Both the position numbers and the translations under genes were made by a program. A DNA stretch of 64,000 nucleotides, taken from assembly GCA_963682005.1 (NCBI GenBank), contig OY820914.1, forward strand, positions 744,001-808,000, in the 5' to 3' direction. The notes under the pieces are model-generated. The model was given only the letters and a program-made list of their open reading frames with translations. It was not told the origin of the DNA and did not search any database. This document shows positions 19,201-26,963 of this stretch, piece by piece. Every line of letters starts with the position of its first letter. The first letter of the stretch is position 1. The DNA comes from CAIYUC01 sp963682005 (GTDB taxonomy: Bacteria > Bacteroidota > Bacteroidia > Bacteroidales > FEN-979).

Positions 19201-20290
19201 CGAATATGCAGCACCTGTCACCCGGACAGAACAGAAGCTGGCATCGATCTGGTCATCCCTGCTGAAAAATGGCAAGATCGGCATTCATGATAATTTCTTT
19301 GAAATTGGCGGCCATTCAATGATCGCGGTTTCATTGATCCTGAACATAGAAAAGGAATTAGGAATCCGCTTGCCACTGGCGACTTTATTTGAACGAAGCA
19401 CCATACATCTGCTTGCAGAGATCATTGACGATAAATCGGATACCCCGGATTGGCGGTCATTGGTTCCCATCCGCCCGAATGGTTCAAAAAAGCCGATCTT
19501 CCTGGTTCACGGACTTGGATTGAATGTGCTGCTCTATTCTGCCCTTGCCAACAACCTGGATCCCGATATGCCCGTTTATGGATTGCAAGCAAGAGGATTG
19601 GACGGAAAAGAAGAGCCGCTTAAAACGATCGAAGAGATCGCACGGCATTATATCTCGGAGATCATGACGGTAGATCCAGAGGGTCCCTACGCAGTGGCCG
19701 GTTTTTCACTGGGCGGGAGGATCGCCTGGGAGATGGCTCAACAACTGACCGCGATGGGCAGGAAGGTGAGTTTTCTCGGACTTTTTGATACGCCGGCGAA
19801 TGAAATTTTCAAAATCAATTCCCTATCAGGAAAAAACAGCTCGCATATAAAATATGCATTAGAATATATAGCCTGGAATATCAGGTATTTTTTCAGGGAC
19901 AAGGAGGAGACCAAACGTTCAATTCTTTTAAGAAGGTTAAACGGACTGCGGAAAAAATTGACAGGTATGGACATCAGGGTAGATAAAAAAACGTTGATCT
20001 CAAATGGATCCAGTCATGAATTACCCCGATATATGAGGGAGGTGCACAAGGCAAACCGGAAGGCTGACAATAATTACGAATTAAAGCCTTACAGCGGAAA
20101 GGTATTCCTTTTCAAGGCAAAGCACCAGACATTCTTTACACCAGATCCGGATCATTATGGCTGGGATATGCTCGCTTTGGGCGGGGTTCAGATCCATGAA
20201 ATACCAGGTGAACACAGCACGATCTTTGCACCACCCAATGACAGGTACTTTGCCAAAGTCCTGGAAGAATGCCTCAAAACCATAGCCTGA
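16280..20290 (+). CDS. Single-module NRPS (C-A-PCP-TE), predicted glycine-activating
   Basis: 1336 residues. Condensation domain (about 10-440) with HHIIFDEGS (His145, His146, Asp150; Glu in place of the usual Gly). Adenylation domain (about 470-960) with YTSGSTGKPKGV, NIYGPTETTVWS, YKTGDLVRY, VKIRGFRIELGDIE and NNKIDRKALP. Carrier domain with FFEIGGHSM, phosphopantetheine Ser1013. C-terminal thioesterase with VHGLGLN, GFSLGG (Ser1143) and GEHS (His1312). Aligning by eye with GrsA gives specificity residues D-I-L-Q-L-G-I-V-W-K, very close to the known glycine code D-I-L-Q-L-G-L-I-W-K. The protein would join an acyl or aminoacyl donor to glycine and release it by the TE. Its place in the exopolysaccharide operon suggests either an N-acyl-glycine product or glycine attachment to the polysaccharide. 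Confidence 0.93.
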   Translation: MTITHIKKSSGVVPLTSTQKRIWFMENFDSSMTAYDICRDYKITGNLDIDILGRALDLLVERHESLRTVFTKVAGSPVQKVLKGISGNLSIVNMEGDPPGNRAMKISEHSLTNASFKFDLEKGPLFRFELLVLGNYQYYFLMNFHHIIFDEGSVDIFMDELASVIDSLSTGKPVNLPPLAITYADYAISQNNWLKSNECRNQLEYWKNELSGHTDVLQLPHDFPRPRILTYKGKEIYFKVDQELRNKLMNLSIKQGTSMSITLLTAYGVLLTRYSSQEDIVVGVPVSNRTNSELELLLGVLINTLPIRMNINGDMSFLKTMEEVSKKFFASYENQEVPFEHLVEEMKIKRAMDVSPIYQVLFNYLPQYKNEISLPGLLFQKTEGEHAAAQMDLTLTVNDQKNNLSFKLEYNTDLFRQETIERFAGHFITLLKAVCRDEMKLVDEIPILTEEESNRMLIEWNRTKTDYPVNLCVHQVFEEQVKKTPDAIAVEFNRQQMTYSQLNRRANRLARYLVQNGAGEDTIVAVFLERGMDLPMALIAVAKTGGTYLPLDPIFPKARLEAILEDARPVLFVTQSSLLDKMPQTSAATVFIDDISIFNQENDDDMGLGNPLKPVYILYTSGSTGKPKGVLIKHHSLVNLIISTARMIQAEEKDILLAVNTISFDIAELEFYNPLFTGAKLVITSAETGMNAELLMKALDEYNVTIFQATPVTYKMLVGSSWAGKKDLRVLCGGEALSKELASELHSRCKDVWNIYGPTETTVWSVAKKVLPQDLTGEGYVPIGKPLDNTTLYVLNRKMIPVPVGLPGELYIGGDGVSPGYNNLPEKTATQFIPDPFSNEPGKKLYKTGDLVRYFADGNLVFLNRADSQVKIRGFRIELGDIESTLSKFDGITENLVVVRKDSTGEKMLAAYYILKEGSAANHQEIRRFLTGFLPEYMIPSAFVKMEKFPLTANNKIDRKALPEVEIISGLPANEYAAPVTRTEQKLASIWSSLLKNGKIGIHDNFFEIGGHSMIAVSLILNIEKELGIRLPLATLFERSTIHLLAEIIDDKSDTPDWRSLVPIRPNGSKKPIFLVHGLGLNVLLYSALANNLDPDMPVYGLQARGLDGKEEPLKTIEEIARHYISEIMTVDPEGPYAVAGFSLGGRIAWEMAQQLTAMGRKVSFLGLFDTPANEIFKINSLSGKNSSHIKYALEYIAWNIRYFFRDKEETKRSILLRRLNGLRKKLTGMDIRVDKKTLISNGSSHELPRYMREVHKANRKADNNYELKPYSGKVFLFKAKHQTFFTPDPDHYGWDMLALGGVQIHEIPGEHSTIFAPPNDRYFAKVLEECLKTIA

Positions 20291-20327
20291 TGTTTTCACT
20301 TTTCAATCATTTTAAACTGGTATCAGG

Positions 20328-21776
20328 ATGAGAACAAGGCATATATTCCGGGTGGCGTTTGCATTTTTCGCGATGGTCTGTTCTCCGCACCTTGAAGCAC
20401 AACGACCGCGGATCATTGTAAGTCCATCGACCACGCTCGTTGACGGAACTTCAAAACCTTACAGTACATTACGCCCCGGCGACACGCTTTTCTTCCAGGG
20501 AGGCTACAGGACATACCTGTTCATCCGGAATTTTACAGGAAGTAAAACCAAACCCCTGGTCTTCATGAATGTTAACGGGGTTGTTTCCTTTAATACGGAC
20601 TGGTACTATGGGATCAAAGTCTCAAATTGCCGCTACATCAGGCTTTCCGGAACCGGTGATCCCGGTGCATTTTATGGGTTCAGGATCGAGCGGGTGAAAT
20701 CCGGGGCCGGGCTCAGCATCGGCGATCTCAGCTCTGATTTCGAAGTAGATCACATTTACATCAGCAATGTACCTATTGCAGGTGTTTATGCAAAGACCGA
20801 TCCGGATTGCAATCTTCTTTCTGTACGTAATAAATTCACCCAATATAATACAGTCTTTCACGACAACTACATCGTCAGTGCCGGTAATGAAGGATTCTAT
20901 ATCGGCAGCAGCTTTTATAAAGGCGAGACGATTTCCTGCCACGGCAGGGATACGGTAGTGCTGCCTTCTACCCTGAGCGGTGTTCGGGTTTTCAACAACA
21001 TCGTAAAACTGACCGGATGGGACGGCATTCAGGTCAGTTCAGCATCAACTGACTGCAGAATCTATAATAACATTGTTCTTTACGACAGCCAGGCAGGGGT
21101 TCAGTCACAGATGTCCGGGATCCTGATCGGGGGGGGATCAAAATGTGATTGTTACAACAATTATATTTACAAAGGCAAAGGCGACGGGATCGAAAGCCTG
21201 GGTCTCGGGGGATACCGGATCTTCAATAATGTCATCGTGGATGCAGGCCGGTCTTTTCAGCCGGATGTCCCCTCCGCCATGAAGCACGGGATCTATGTAG
21301 GCGACATTTCAACTGCACAGGGGGGGGCCTATGACATCCTGTTCAACGTTATCATCAATCCGAAAAGCAATGGGATCCGCTTTGCGAGTGTCATCAGCAA
21401 AAAGAACCTGATTGCGTCCAATGCGGTTATCGGTCCCGGTCTGGGCAGCAGTGCTTTTATCGTAGTCACAGATCCCCGATCGGATGTCGCCATAAAGAAT
21501 AACTACACGGCACCCAACAGCAGTAAAGCCGGGTTCAGGGATTCAACATTTGTACTTCTTCCCGGATCACCCTTGATCAATGGCGGGTATCCGGATTGCA
21601 GGGGCATTACCTTCGACTTCTTCAATCATACCAGGCCGATAGGGTTCCCGGACATCGGTATCAGCGAATTTAACCCGGCCCAGACAGGCAAAACCCATGT
21701 CAATGATAAGGAAACCGGCACACCGGTGAACCCTGAACATAATCGGGTAAAGAGTGGTACAAAAGCAAAACGGTAA
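20328..21776 (+). CDS. Secreted right-handed parallel beta-helix protein
   Basis: 482 residues with a signal peptide ending near HLEAQR. The body is a right-handed beta-helix with repeated IxNNIV/DNYI turns. It is clearly related to the N-terminal domain of the protein at 1058-3622 (shared IGDLSSD, AKTDPxC, QMSGILIGGGS, GKGDGIExLGLGGY), but lacks the Fn3-like repeats and the T9SS domain and ends in a basic tail. As the last gene of the exopolysaccharide operon it may be a periplasmic lyase, epimerase or acetyl-modifying scaffold for the polymer, though no catalytic motif is recognised. Confidence 0.8.
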   Translation: MRTRHIFRVAFAFFAMVCSPHLEAQRPRIIVSPSTTLVDGTSKPYSTLRPGDTLFFQGGYRTYLFIRNFTGSKTKPLVFMNVNGVVSFNTDWYYGIKVSNCRYIRLSGTGDPGAFYGFRIERVKSGAGLSIGDLSSDFEVDHIYISNVPIAGVYAKTDPDCNLLSVRNKFTQYNTVFHDNYIVSAGNEGFYIGSSFYKGETISCHGRDTVVLPSTLSGVRVFNNIVKLTGWDGIQVSSASTDCRIYNNIVLYDSQAGVQSQMSGILIGGGSKCDCYNNYIYKGKGDGIESLGLGGYRIFNNVIVDAGRSFQPDVPSAMKHGIYVGDISTAQGGAYDILFNVIINPKSNGIRFASVISKKNLIASNAVIGPGLGSSAFIVVTDPRSDVAIKNNYTAPNSSKAGFRDSTFVLLPGSPLINGGYPDCRGITFDFFNHTRPIGFPDIGISEFNPAQTGKTHVNDKETGTPVNPEHNRVKSGTKAKR

Positions 21777-21807
21777 AATGGTAATCTGCAGATCATTCCT
21801 GAATCTT

Positions 21808-22137
21808 TTACCTCAAAGCCCGAAGTTCGGTGATGAGAATCTCCGTGGCGGATTTAAGTTCAAGGAATATTTCTTCAAGCCCATCTGATCTTCTCTGTCG
21901 TGCCATATCCTTGAGTTTCCGGCAAAGAGATACAGGTTCAGGGGCCATGAAGTTTGAAATGGCTCCTTTGAATCCATGGATGTTCTCTTCGAGGTTGGCG
22001 AAGTCCAGCTCCTCTATGTTCTTGTGCAGCGTGTCAATCCTCGCCGGATATTCCCTGATGAAAACATCGATGATCTCTGTTATCAATTCCTTATCAAAAT
22101 GCCGGCTGAATTGCTCAAATCTGGAAAGGTCGATCAT
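21808..22137 (-). CDS. HPt phosphotransfer protein
   Basis: 109 residues. A four-helix HPt domain with phospho-acceptor His54 in ENIHGFKGAISNF, matching the usual H-x-x-K-G pattern (Lys57, Gly58). HPt proteins pass phosphate between receiver domains. It is encoded convergently with the exopolysaccharide operon, whose first gene is a hybrid kinase without its own HPt domain, so a phosphorelay of kinase, HPt and the receiver proteins is plausible. Confidence 0.85.
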   Translation of the reverse strand: MIDLSRFEQFSRHFDKELITEIIDVFIREYPARIDTLHKNIEELDFANLEENIHGFKGAISNFMAPEPVSLCRKLKDMARQRRSDGLEEIFLELKSATEILITELRALR

Positions 22138-22275
22138 GGGGGAATGTTGAATTGTAATTTAAAATCTATTGCACTCTATTAACATTCAAAATCTTCATCT
22201 CCCTGAAAAACAAACTTTTAAGAAATCACTGACCGGTCGGCAAACCGCTCAACCGGTCAGCAACATTTGATTTTC

Positions 22276-22692
22276 TCAGTGGACAGTGTCCTGTTGTTCC
22301 GCATTCATATCCATCCACACGATCTCCCAGATATGACCGTTGGGATCATTGAAGCTTCTCCCGTACATAAAGCTCATCTCCTGGGGTTCTCCGGCTTCGG
22401 TTGCACCCATCGACATTGCGATTTTCATCATCTGGTCAACCCGTTCCCTTGATTCGGCCGAGATCGATACGAGCACCTCTGTGTTCCGGGTGGCATCAAC
22501 CACTTTTTTCTTTGTGAAGGTCCGGAAAAATTTTTCCGTGAGCAACATCACAAAACTGTCGTCGCTGATCACCATGCAGGCGGCCTTGTCGTCGGTGAAC
22601 TGCTTGTTGTAGGTAAATCCCAGATGGCTGAAAAAGTCCATCGTTTTTGAAAGATCCTTGACCGGAAGGTTCACAAATATTTTGGTTGTCAT
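22276..22692 (-). CDS. VOC/glyoxalase-like protein
   Basis: 138 residues. The beta-alpha-beta-beta-beta units of the vicinal oxygen chelate fold are visible: FVNLPVKDLSKTMDFFSHLG at the start and FNDPNGHIWEIVWMD at the end. Proteins of this type include glyoxalase I, dioxygenases and antibiotic-binding proteins. The family variant with MVISDDSFVMLLTEKFF is usually annotated as an extradiol dioxygenase-like or glyoxalase-like protein of unknown substrate. It stands alone. Confidence 0.8.
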   Translation of the reverse strand: MTTKIFVNLPVKDLSKTMDFFSHLGFTYNKQFTDDKAACMVISDDSFVMLLTEKFFRTFTKKKVVDATRNTEVLVSISAESRERVDQMMKIAMSMGATEAGEPQEMSFMYGRSFNDPNGHIWEIVWMDMNAEQQDTVH

Positions 22693-22903
22693 GATTTTTG
22701 CTGTTTAAAGATGAATACTGAAAAATTATTTACGGGTATCTCTCGTCTGCAAACAAATGTGTTTACCACACATTCTCCGTCCCTTTTCCAAAACCACCCG
22801 CTGGTCCGGATGTGCAAAGTTAATACGGTTGTTCCCGGATGATCTCACTTTTATCCTGTTTCTTATGATTTAAGATTTTCCGGATGCTAATGTTTGCCTT
22901 TTC

Positions 22904-22911
22904 TACCTTTG
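22904..22911 (+). promoter_or_regulatory. Candidate -7 box before the membrane protein at 22929
   Basis: TACCTTTG matches TAnnTTTG and is followed by a purine-rich start region. It argues that the ATG at 22884 is upstream of the transcript and that translation starts at 22929. Confidence 0.45.
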
Positions 22912-22928
22912 CCGGCAAAATCAAAACC

Positions 22929-23387
22929 ATGATGACCATGCACCTCATCCTATTCATCACCGCCGTCATTTCATGTGCCTCATTCCTTGCCCTGTTGGAG
23001 ATCCAGATTGAAGGGGCCGAGGGCTGGGCGGGAAACCTGCCTACGTGGAAGACCTCAAACCGCTGGACCCGGCTGTTCCTGGGAAGCGTCCCGTTTACCG
23101 GTTACCATCTTTACCTGTCGTTGTTCACCCTCTGTTTCCTTCATGTCCCCTACCTGGCCGGGATAACCCCATTGTCGGTCATGTCCGAGTTCAGACTTTT
23201 TTCCTTCTATTTCTTCTTTTGGGTGGCCGAGGATTTACTCTGGTTTGCATTCAACCCCGCATTCGGGTTAAGGAAGTTCCGGAAAGAGCATATCTGGTGG
23301 CATGCCGGGTCCTGGTGGATCTTCATGCCGAAACTCTATTGGATCCTTCTGCCGGCCGGAGCCATCCTGTATTATCTTTCTTTATGA
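22929..23387 (+). CDS. Multi-pass membrane protein of unknown function
   Basis: About 152 residues from the ATG at 22929, chosen because a promoter-like TACCTTTG lies at 22904-22911; the open frame continues to an ATG at 22884. Four hydrophobic spans are visible. Conserved-looking aromatic stretches between them include WTRLFLGSVPFTGYHLYLSL and RKEHIWWHAGSWWIFMPK, the latter with His and Trp residues that could line a pocket. I do not recognise the family. Neighbours give no clue. Confidence 0.65.
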   Translation: MMTMHLILFITAVISCASFLALLEIQIEGAEGWAGNLPTWKTSNRWTRLFLGSVPFTGYHLYLSLFTLCFLHVPYLAGITPLSVMSEFRLFSFYFFFWVAEDLLWFAFNPAFGLRKFRKEHIWWHAGSWWIFMPKLYWILLPAGAILYYLSL

Positions 23388-23908
23388 TATTGACCTAATC
23401 GAGGGGTTGTTGAAAAACGCTCGTGACCCCCCGTCTTTGCCTGAGTAATCTGATCACTTCACCCTTTTGAATGTTGGGACAATTCTGTCGTCAACAAAAA
23501 TCGTCGGAGGTGGGCAGGAACTCCTATTGTTCTACTCATCTCAGTTCAACTCTCTTTTGCAGATAAGGCGCAACAGGATGGGAAATGTATGAATGATGTA
23601 ACTTATTAGCAGAGTTGTATAATACTTTCCGAATGTATCGGACCCAACTTTGTACCGTAAAAATCCATTCATATTAAAACCATATAAAAATGGAAAAAAC
23701 AATTTTTAACCTTGCTGAAGAAAAAATCAGCTCATATGAAAAACTGAACTCGCGGCAAAAATAGAACGTAAGTAAAATAGGAGCCTGCTAGAAAAATGCA
23801 CAAATACCAATAAGCAGACATAATGAAAGAGATAAAATTGAGCATCCTGATAAACAAATAATACTTTCAACAGAAAGGTTTTTACTGGATTGATTCATTC
23901 AATAAGCA
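23388..23908. other. Intergenic region with a tiny frame remnant
   Basis: About 520 nt. A CTTTGTACC motif near 23650 resembles a -7 box and is followed by an ATG at 23690 opening only 24 codons (MEKTIFNLAEEKISSYEKLN onward, then stop). This may be the start of a decayed gene. Nothing else is recognised. Confidence 0.4.
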
Positions 23909-24583
23909 ATGGCTATGAAGACCCCGATTACAACAGATCAGTTTTTCTCTGTTTTTGAAAAATACAACCATGCAATCTTTCCGGTCCAGATCGGACTCTT
24001 TCTTTTGACCATATTGGCATTAATTGCAATTGGATCAAAGATCGGGCAAAAGGATAAATTCGTTGCAGGTATCCTTGGAGTGATATGGATATGGACCGGA
24101 ATCGGGTATCATTGGGTATTCTATTCCGACATTAACAATCTTGCTCTCGGATATGGTGTGGTTTTTATCTTACAGGGCTTGTTTTTAGTCTGGGAAGGCG
24201 TTATATTGTATAACCTGAAATTTGTATTCAGGATGACAGTACAAGCAATCCTCGGTTACTTTTTTATCCTCTACAGCCTGATAATTTATCCTGTTGTTGG
24301 TTACCTGATTGAACCAAATTTATCACAGACTATCTCTATTGGATTACCTTCTCCTACAATTATTTTAACATTTGGCTTCCTGCTTCTCTGTGATAAAAAG
24401 TTTTCAAAGTACCTTTTAATCATTCCATCACTTTGGGCAGTAATCGGAATCAGCGGAATAATAAAACTGGGCGTTTATCAGGACTCGGTGATGCTAATAG
24501 CCGCGATTATTGCTGATGTCCTGATTCTAAGAAGTAAAAAGCCACCTGATGAAAAATCTGAACTTCAGTTGGAAAAAACATAA
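23909..24583 (+). CDS. DUF6064-like membrane protein
   Basis: 224 residues. It begins TPITTDQFFSVFEKYNHAIF and then has about seven hydrophobic spans, a pattern I associate with the DUF6064 family (short N-terminal helix followed by a compact membrane bundle). The last ~15 residues are charged. Function is unknown. Base composition is AT-rich compared with the polysaccharide genes on either side, as in the topoisomerase gene downstream, so both may have arrived together. An ATG at 23915 is an alternative start. Confidence 0.65.
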   Translation: MAMKTPITTDQFFSVFEKYNHAIFPVQIGLFLLTILALIAIGSKIGQKDKFVAGILGVIWIWTGIGYHWVFYSDINNLALGYGVVFILQGLFLVWEGVILYNLKFVFRMTVQAILGYFFILYSLIIYPVVGYLIEPNLSQTISIGLPSPTIILTFGFLLLCDKKFSKYLLIIPSLWAVIGISGIIKLGVYQDSVMLIAAIIADVLILRSKKPPDEKSELQLEKT

Positions 24584-24729
24584 GACACAACAAATAAGAT
24601 AATGTATCAATGCTGTATCTCATTTGAAAAGTTGTGTATTGGTTTGCTGAAAAAAGGATTGCAGCTGGTTTATTTGGCAGCCATTGACTGACCAGGAAAT
24701 ATTAGCAATCGTTTAACTGACGGAAAAGA

Positions 24730-25845
24730 ATGCAAACACAAACCCTTCCAGCAATTGTAATTCAAAAAAGCAGTTTATTGGAAATTGCTGATGAACCTGT
24801 CAAAAGTTCAAAACTCTTTCATCTCATATATATTGCAGATGCTTCTAACGGAATCACAAGAACGAAATCAGGGAAAACCTTTCATTACTTTCTTAATGAA
24901 AAATTAATTACAGACGAAGAAGTTTTAAACCGAATAAAAAATTTAGTCATTCCCCCTGCATGGAATGATGTGTGGATTTGCTCTAAAGAAAACGGGCATT
25001 TGCAAGCTACAGGAATTGATGCAATGCATCGAAAGCAATATCGCTATCATACCCTGTGGAATAAAATGAGAAGCGAAACAAAATATTTTCGGCTTTACGA
25101 CTTCGGAAAAAATCTACCCGCATTGCGTCAGCAATTAGAAAAAGATATTGCAGAGCAAGGCTTACATTTAAAAAAAATTCTTGCTACTATCGTCCTGATC
25201 ATGGAACAAACTTCCATTCGGATTGGAAATTCTTTTTACGAAAAACTCTATGGCTCTTATGGATTAACCACATTTAAAAATCGACACGTAAGTATCAACG
25301 GCAATAATATACTTTTTACATTTAAAGGAAAGAAAGGGGTGGATCATAAAATTTCATTGCATAGTAAACGATTAGCACTCATAGTTAAGGAATGCATCGA
25401 TGTGCCCGGGAAGGAGTTATTCCAATTTTATGATGATACCGGTGAAATACATTCTATCCATTCAGGAATGGTGAATGAATATATTCAGGAAATAAGCGGT
25501 AAGGAATTTTCAGCAAAGGATTTCAGAACATGGTCAGGAAGTATTTCAGCAATTTTAATTTGCAATATTCAAGGCAGTTGCGAAGAACAAAATGCCAAAC
25601 AAAAAATAAATGAAATCTTAGATGAAGTTGCAAAGCATCTTGGTAATACCCGAAATGTTTGCAGAAAATATTATGTATATCCTTCCATCCTGGAATTATA
25701 TCAAACAAACAAACTCAACAAATATTTACCTGACCTCAATAAACCCCTTAACAATAAAGACAAATCAGGATATTTACCCGTAGAGAATGTGTTAATGAAA
25801 ATACTCAAATCAAATTACAAATCCACAAACACAATAAAGGTATAA
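24730..25845 (+). CDS. DNA topoisomerase IB (poxvirus-like)
   Basis: 371 residues. Type IB topoisomerase features: the N-terminal IADASNGITRTKSGKTFHYF stretch, IPPAWNDVWICSKENGHLQA, RKQYRYH, the core IRIGNSFYEKLYGSYGLTT, FKGKKGVDHKI, KDFRTWSGS, and the C-terminal LGNTRNVCRKYYVYPSI, where the second Tyr aligns with the nucleophile. The enzyme relaxes supercoils through a 3'-phosphotyrosine intermediate. The length is normal for bacterial members. Low GC relative to neighbours suggests transfer. A 24-nt AT-rich leader precedes the ATG and no strong ribosome binding site is visible, as is common in this phylum. Confidence 0.92.
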   Translation: MQTQTLPAIVIQKSSLLEIADEPVKSSKLFHLIYIADASNGITRTKSGKTFHYFLNEKLITDEEVLNRIKNLVIPPAWNDVWICSKENGHLQATGIDAMHRKQYRYHTLWNKMRSETKYFRLYDFGKNLPALRQQLEKDIAEQGLHLKKILATIVLIMEQTSIRIGNSFYEKLYGSYGLTTFKNRHVSINGNNILFTFKGKKGVDHKISLHSKRLALIVKECIDVPGKELFQFYDDTGEIHSIHSGMVNEYIQEISGKEFSAKDFRTWSGSISAILICNIQGSCEEQNAKQKINEILDEVAKHLGNTRNVCRKYYVYPSILELYQTNKLNKYLPDLNKPLNNKDKSGYLPVENVLMKILKSNYKSTNTIKV

Positions 25846-26078
25846 CCCTTAAAATAACCGGCACAGGTTTCCCGGTATTGATTGGGGGTGTTGCCTGCCG
25901 ATGTGGTTCAGCCGGATGGGTCTTGTCTTAGCGGGGTTCCTTTTTTTCTGGTTATAAAGAGTGTCGATCAAGGATCCTGACCCAACGTTCTTCCGTTTCA
26001 TTTCAAGCAGATTAGAATTCCTGAAACTGGACTTGTGGATCAAAAAAGAGCAATGTCGAAATGTAAGATCTAAAACGA

Positions 26079-26124
26079 AAAGTGCAAAGTGCAAATTTTT
26101 ATTACACTTTGCACCTTGCACTTT
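26079..26124. repeat. Long imperfect hairpin built from AAAGTGCAA words
   Basis: Arms at 26079-26095 and 26108-26124 are complementary over 17 bp with one mismatch. Each arm is itself a tandem of AAAGTGC. It lies just downstream of the minus-strand tRNA and could stop its transcription or be a member of the intergenic word-repeat family. Confidence 0.6.
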
Positions 26125-26137
26125 GCATTTGCCTTTG

Positions 26138-26211
26138 TGGGCCCACCTGGACTTGAACCAGGGACCACCTGATTATGAGTCAGGTGCTCTAACCAACTGA
26201 GCTATAGGCCC
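26138..26211 (-). tRNA. tRNA with CAU anticodon (Met or Ile2)
   Basis: 74 nt, read on the minus strand. Acceptor stem GGGCCTA pairs with TGGGCCC (one G-U pair), the D arm contains AGCTCAGTTGGTTAGAGC, the anticodon stem CCTGA/TCAGG holds the loop CTCATAA (anticodon CAT), and the T arm is CCTGG-TTCAAGT-CCAGG. The 3' CCA is not encoded (A73 is followed by CAA). The CAT anticodon does not tell elongator Met from lysidine-modified Ile2. Confidence 0.93.
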
Positions 26212-26358
26212 GATTCCGAACCGGACAGTTAATGCCGCCGGAATAGTTGCGCAAAAATATGGAAAAATCGGAAACCTACAAAATGAAAGGAGACTTTCAA
26301 TTACGGATTACGAATTACAGGATGAAATCGCGTGAAGCGTATTCTCTTAGGATTTATT

Positions 26359-26586
26359 TCAGGTAATGAATGACATGATCAATGCAAAAATTGCAATTGA
26401 CACCATGCTGATCAGCCACAACCAGGCGGACCGGTATGCAAAGTTGAGCGTCCAGCCTAACCAGCGGATCCGCTTTGGAACGATAAAACGCCTGTCATTC
26501 CTGTTGAAATAAAAGATCCCCCATTTGTAATTTTCGGGGTTGTCTATATAAGGGTCGAATGTGTCGCTGATGTTCCGGGGTTTCAT
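26359..26586 (-). CDS. Small DUF5808-like membrane protein
   Basis: 75 residues. The N-terminal part has the pattern NYKWGIFYFNRNDRRFIVPK followed by GWTLNFAYRSAWLW, which I associate with DUF5808 (a short Trp/Asn-rich motif often next to membrane spans). A single hydrophobic span (LWLISMVSIAIFALIMSFI) closes the protein. Function is unknown. It is flanked by repeat-rich intergenic DNA. Confidence 0.75.
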   Translation of the reverse strand: MKPRNISDTFDPYIDNPENYKWGIFYFNRNDRRFIVPKRIRWLGWTLNFAYRSAWLWLISMVSIAIFALIMSFIT

Positions 26587-26963
26587 TAGCTGGAGGGGTT
26601 TGCTGTTGCAAATATAATCACAAAGTCACAGGGTCACAACTTTGATAGCTCGTCAACTCATCAGCTCATCAGCTAAATAATCGTTGTCAATCGAATCTAT
26701 TCAGCGTTCCATCCGCTTCGGGGTTTTGTCTGTTAACGGGATCAGGCAGGCCTGGGTGTTTTTCACCGCGAAGACGCGAAGACGCAAAAAAATCAGCTGT
26801 TGATTTTTAATGACCTCATCCCCTGCACCTCTTCTGGATCCCCGCGTCCGCTGGGACCTTGAGGGGACGGGGGGTTGAGGTGCATGGGTTAATCCTCCGT
26901 CGCTTGCGGGGAGTAAAAAAATATTTTTCCAATTGGGGCCTCGCTACGTTGAAGCAAAGATGT
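26587..26963. repeat. Repeat-rich intergenic region
   Basis: About 375 nt with no gene. It holds CACAAAGTCACAGGGTCACA (26620s), tandem CTCATCAGCT words, GCGAAGACGCGAAGACGCAAA (26768 on), and a palindromic element at 26813-26881 whose arms ACCTCATCCCC and GGGGGTTGAGGT are near-complementary to each other and related to the element at 971-1040. Confidence 0.6.

Noticed and set aside
25961..26200. 79-codon frame over the tRNA
   Set aside because: Its end (LDLNQGPPDYESGALTN) is the well-known false translation of the antisense of a CAU tRNA.
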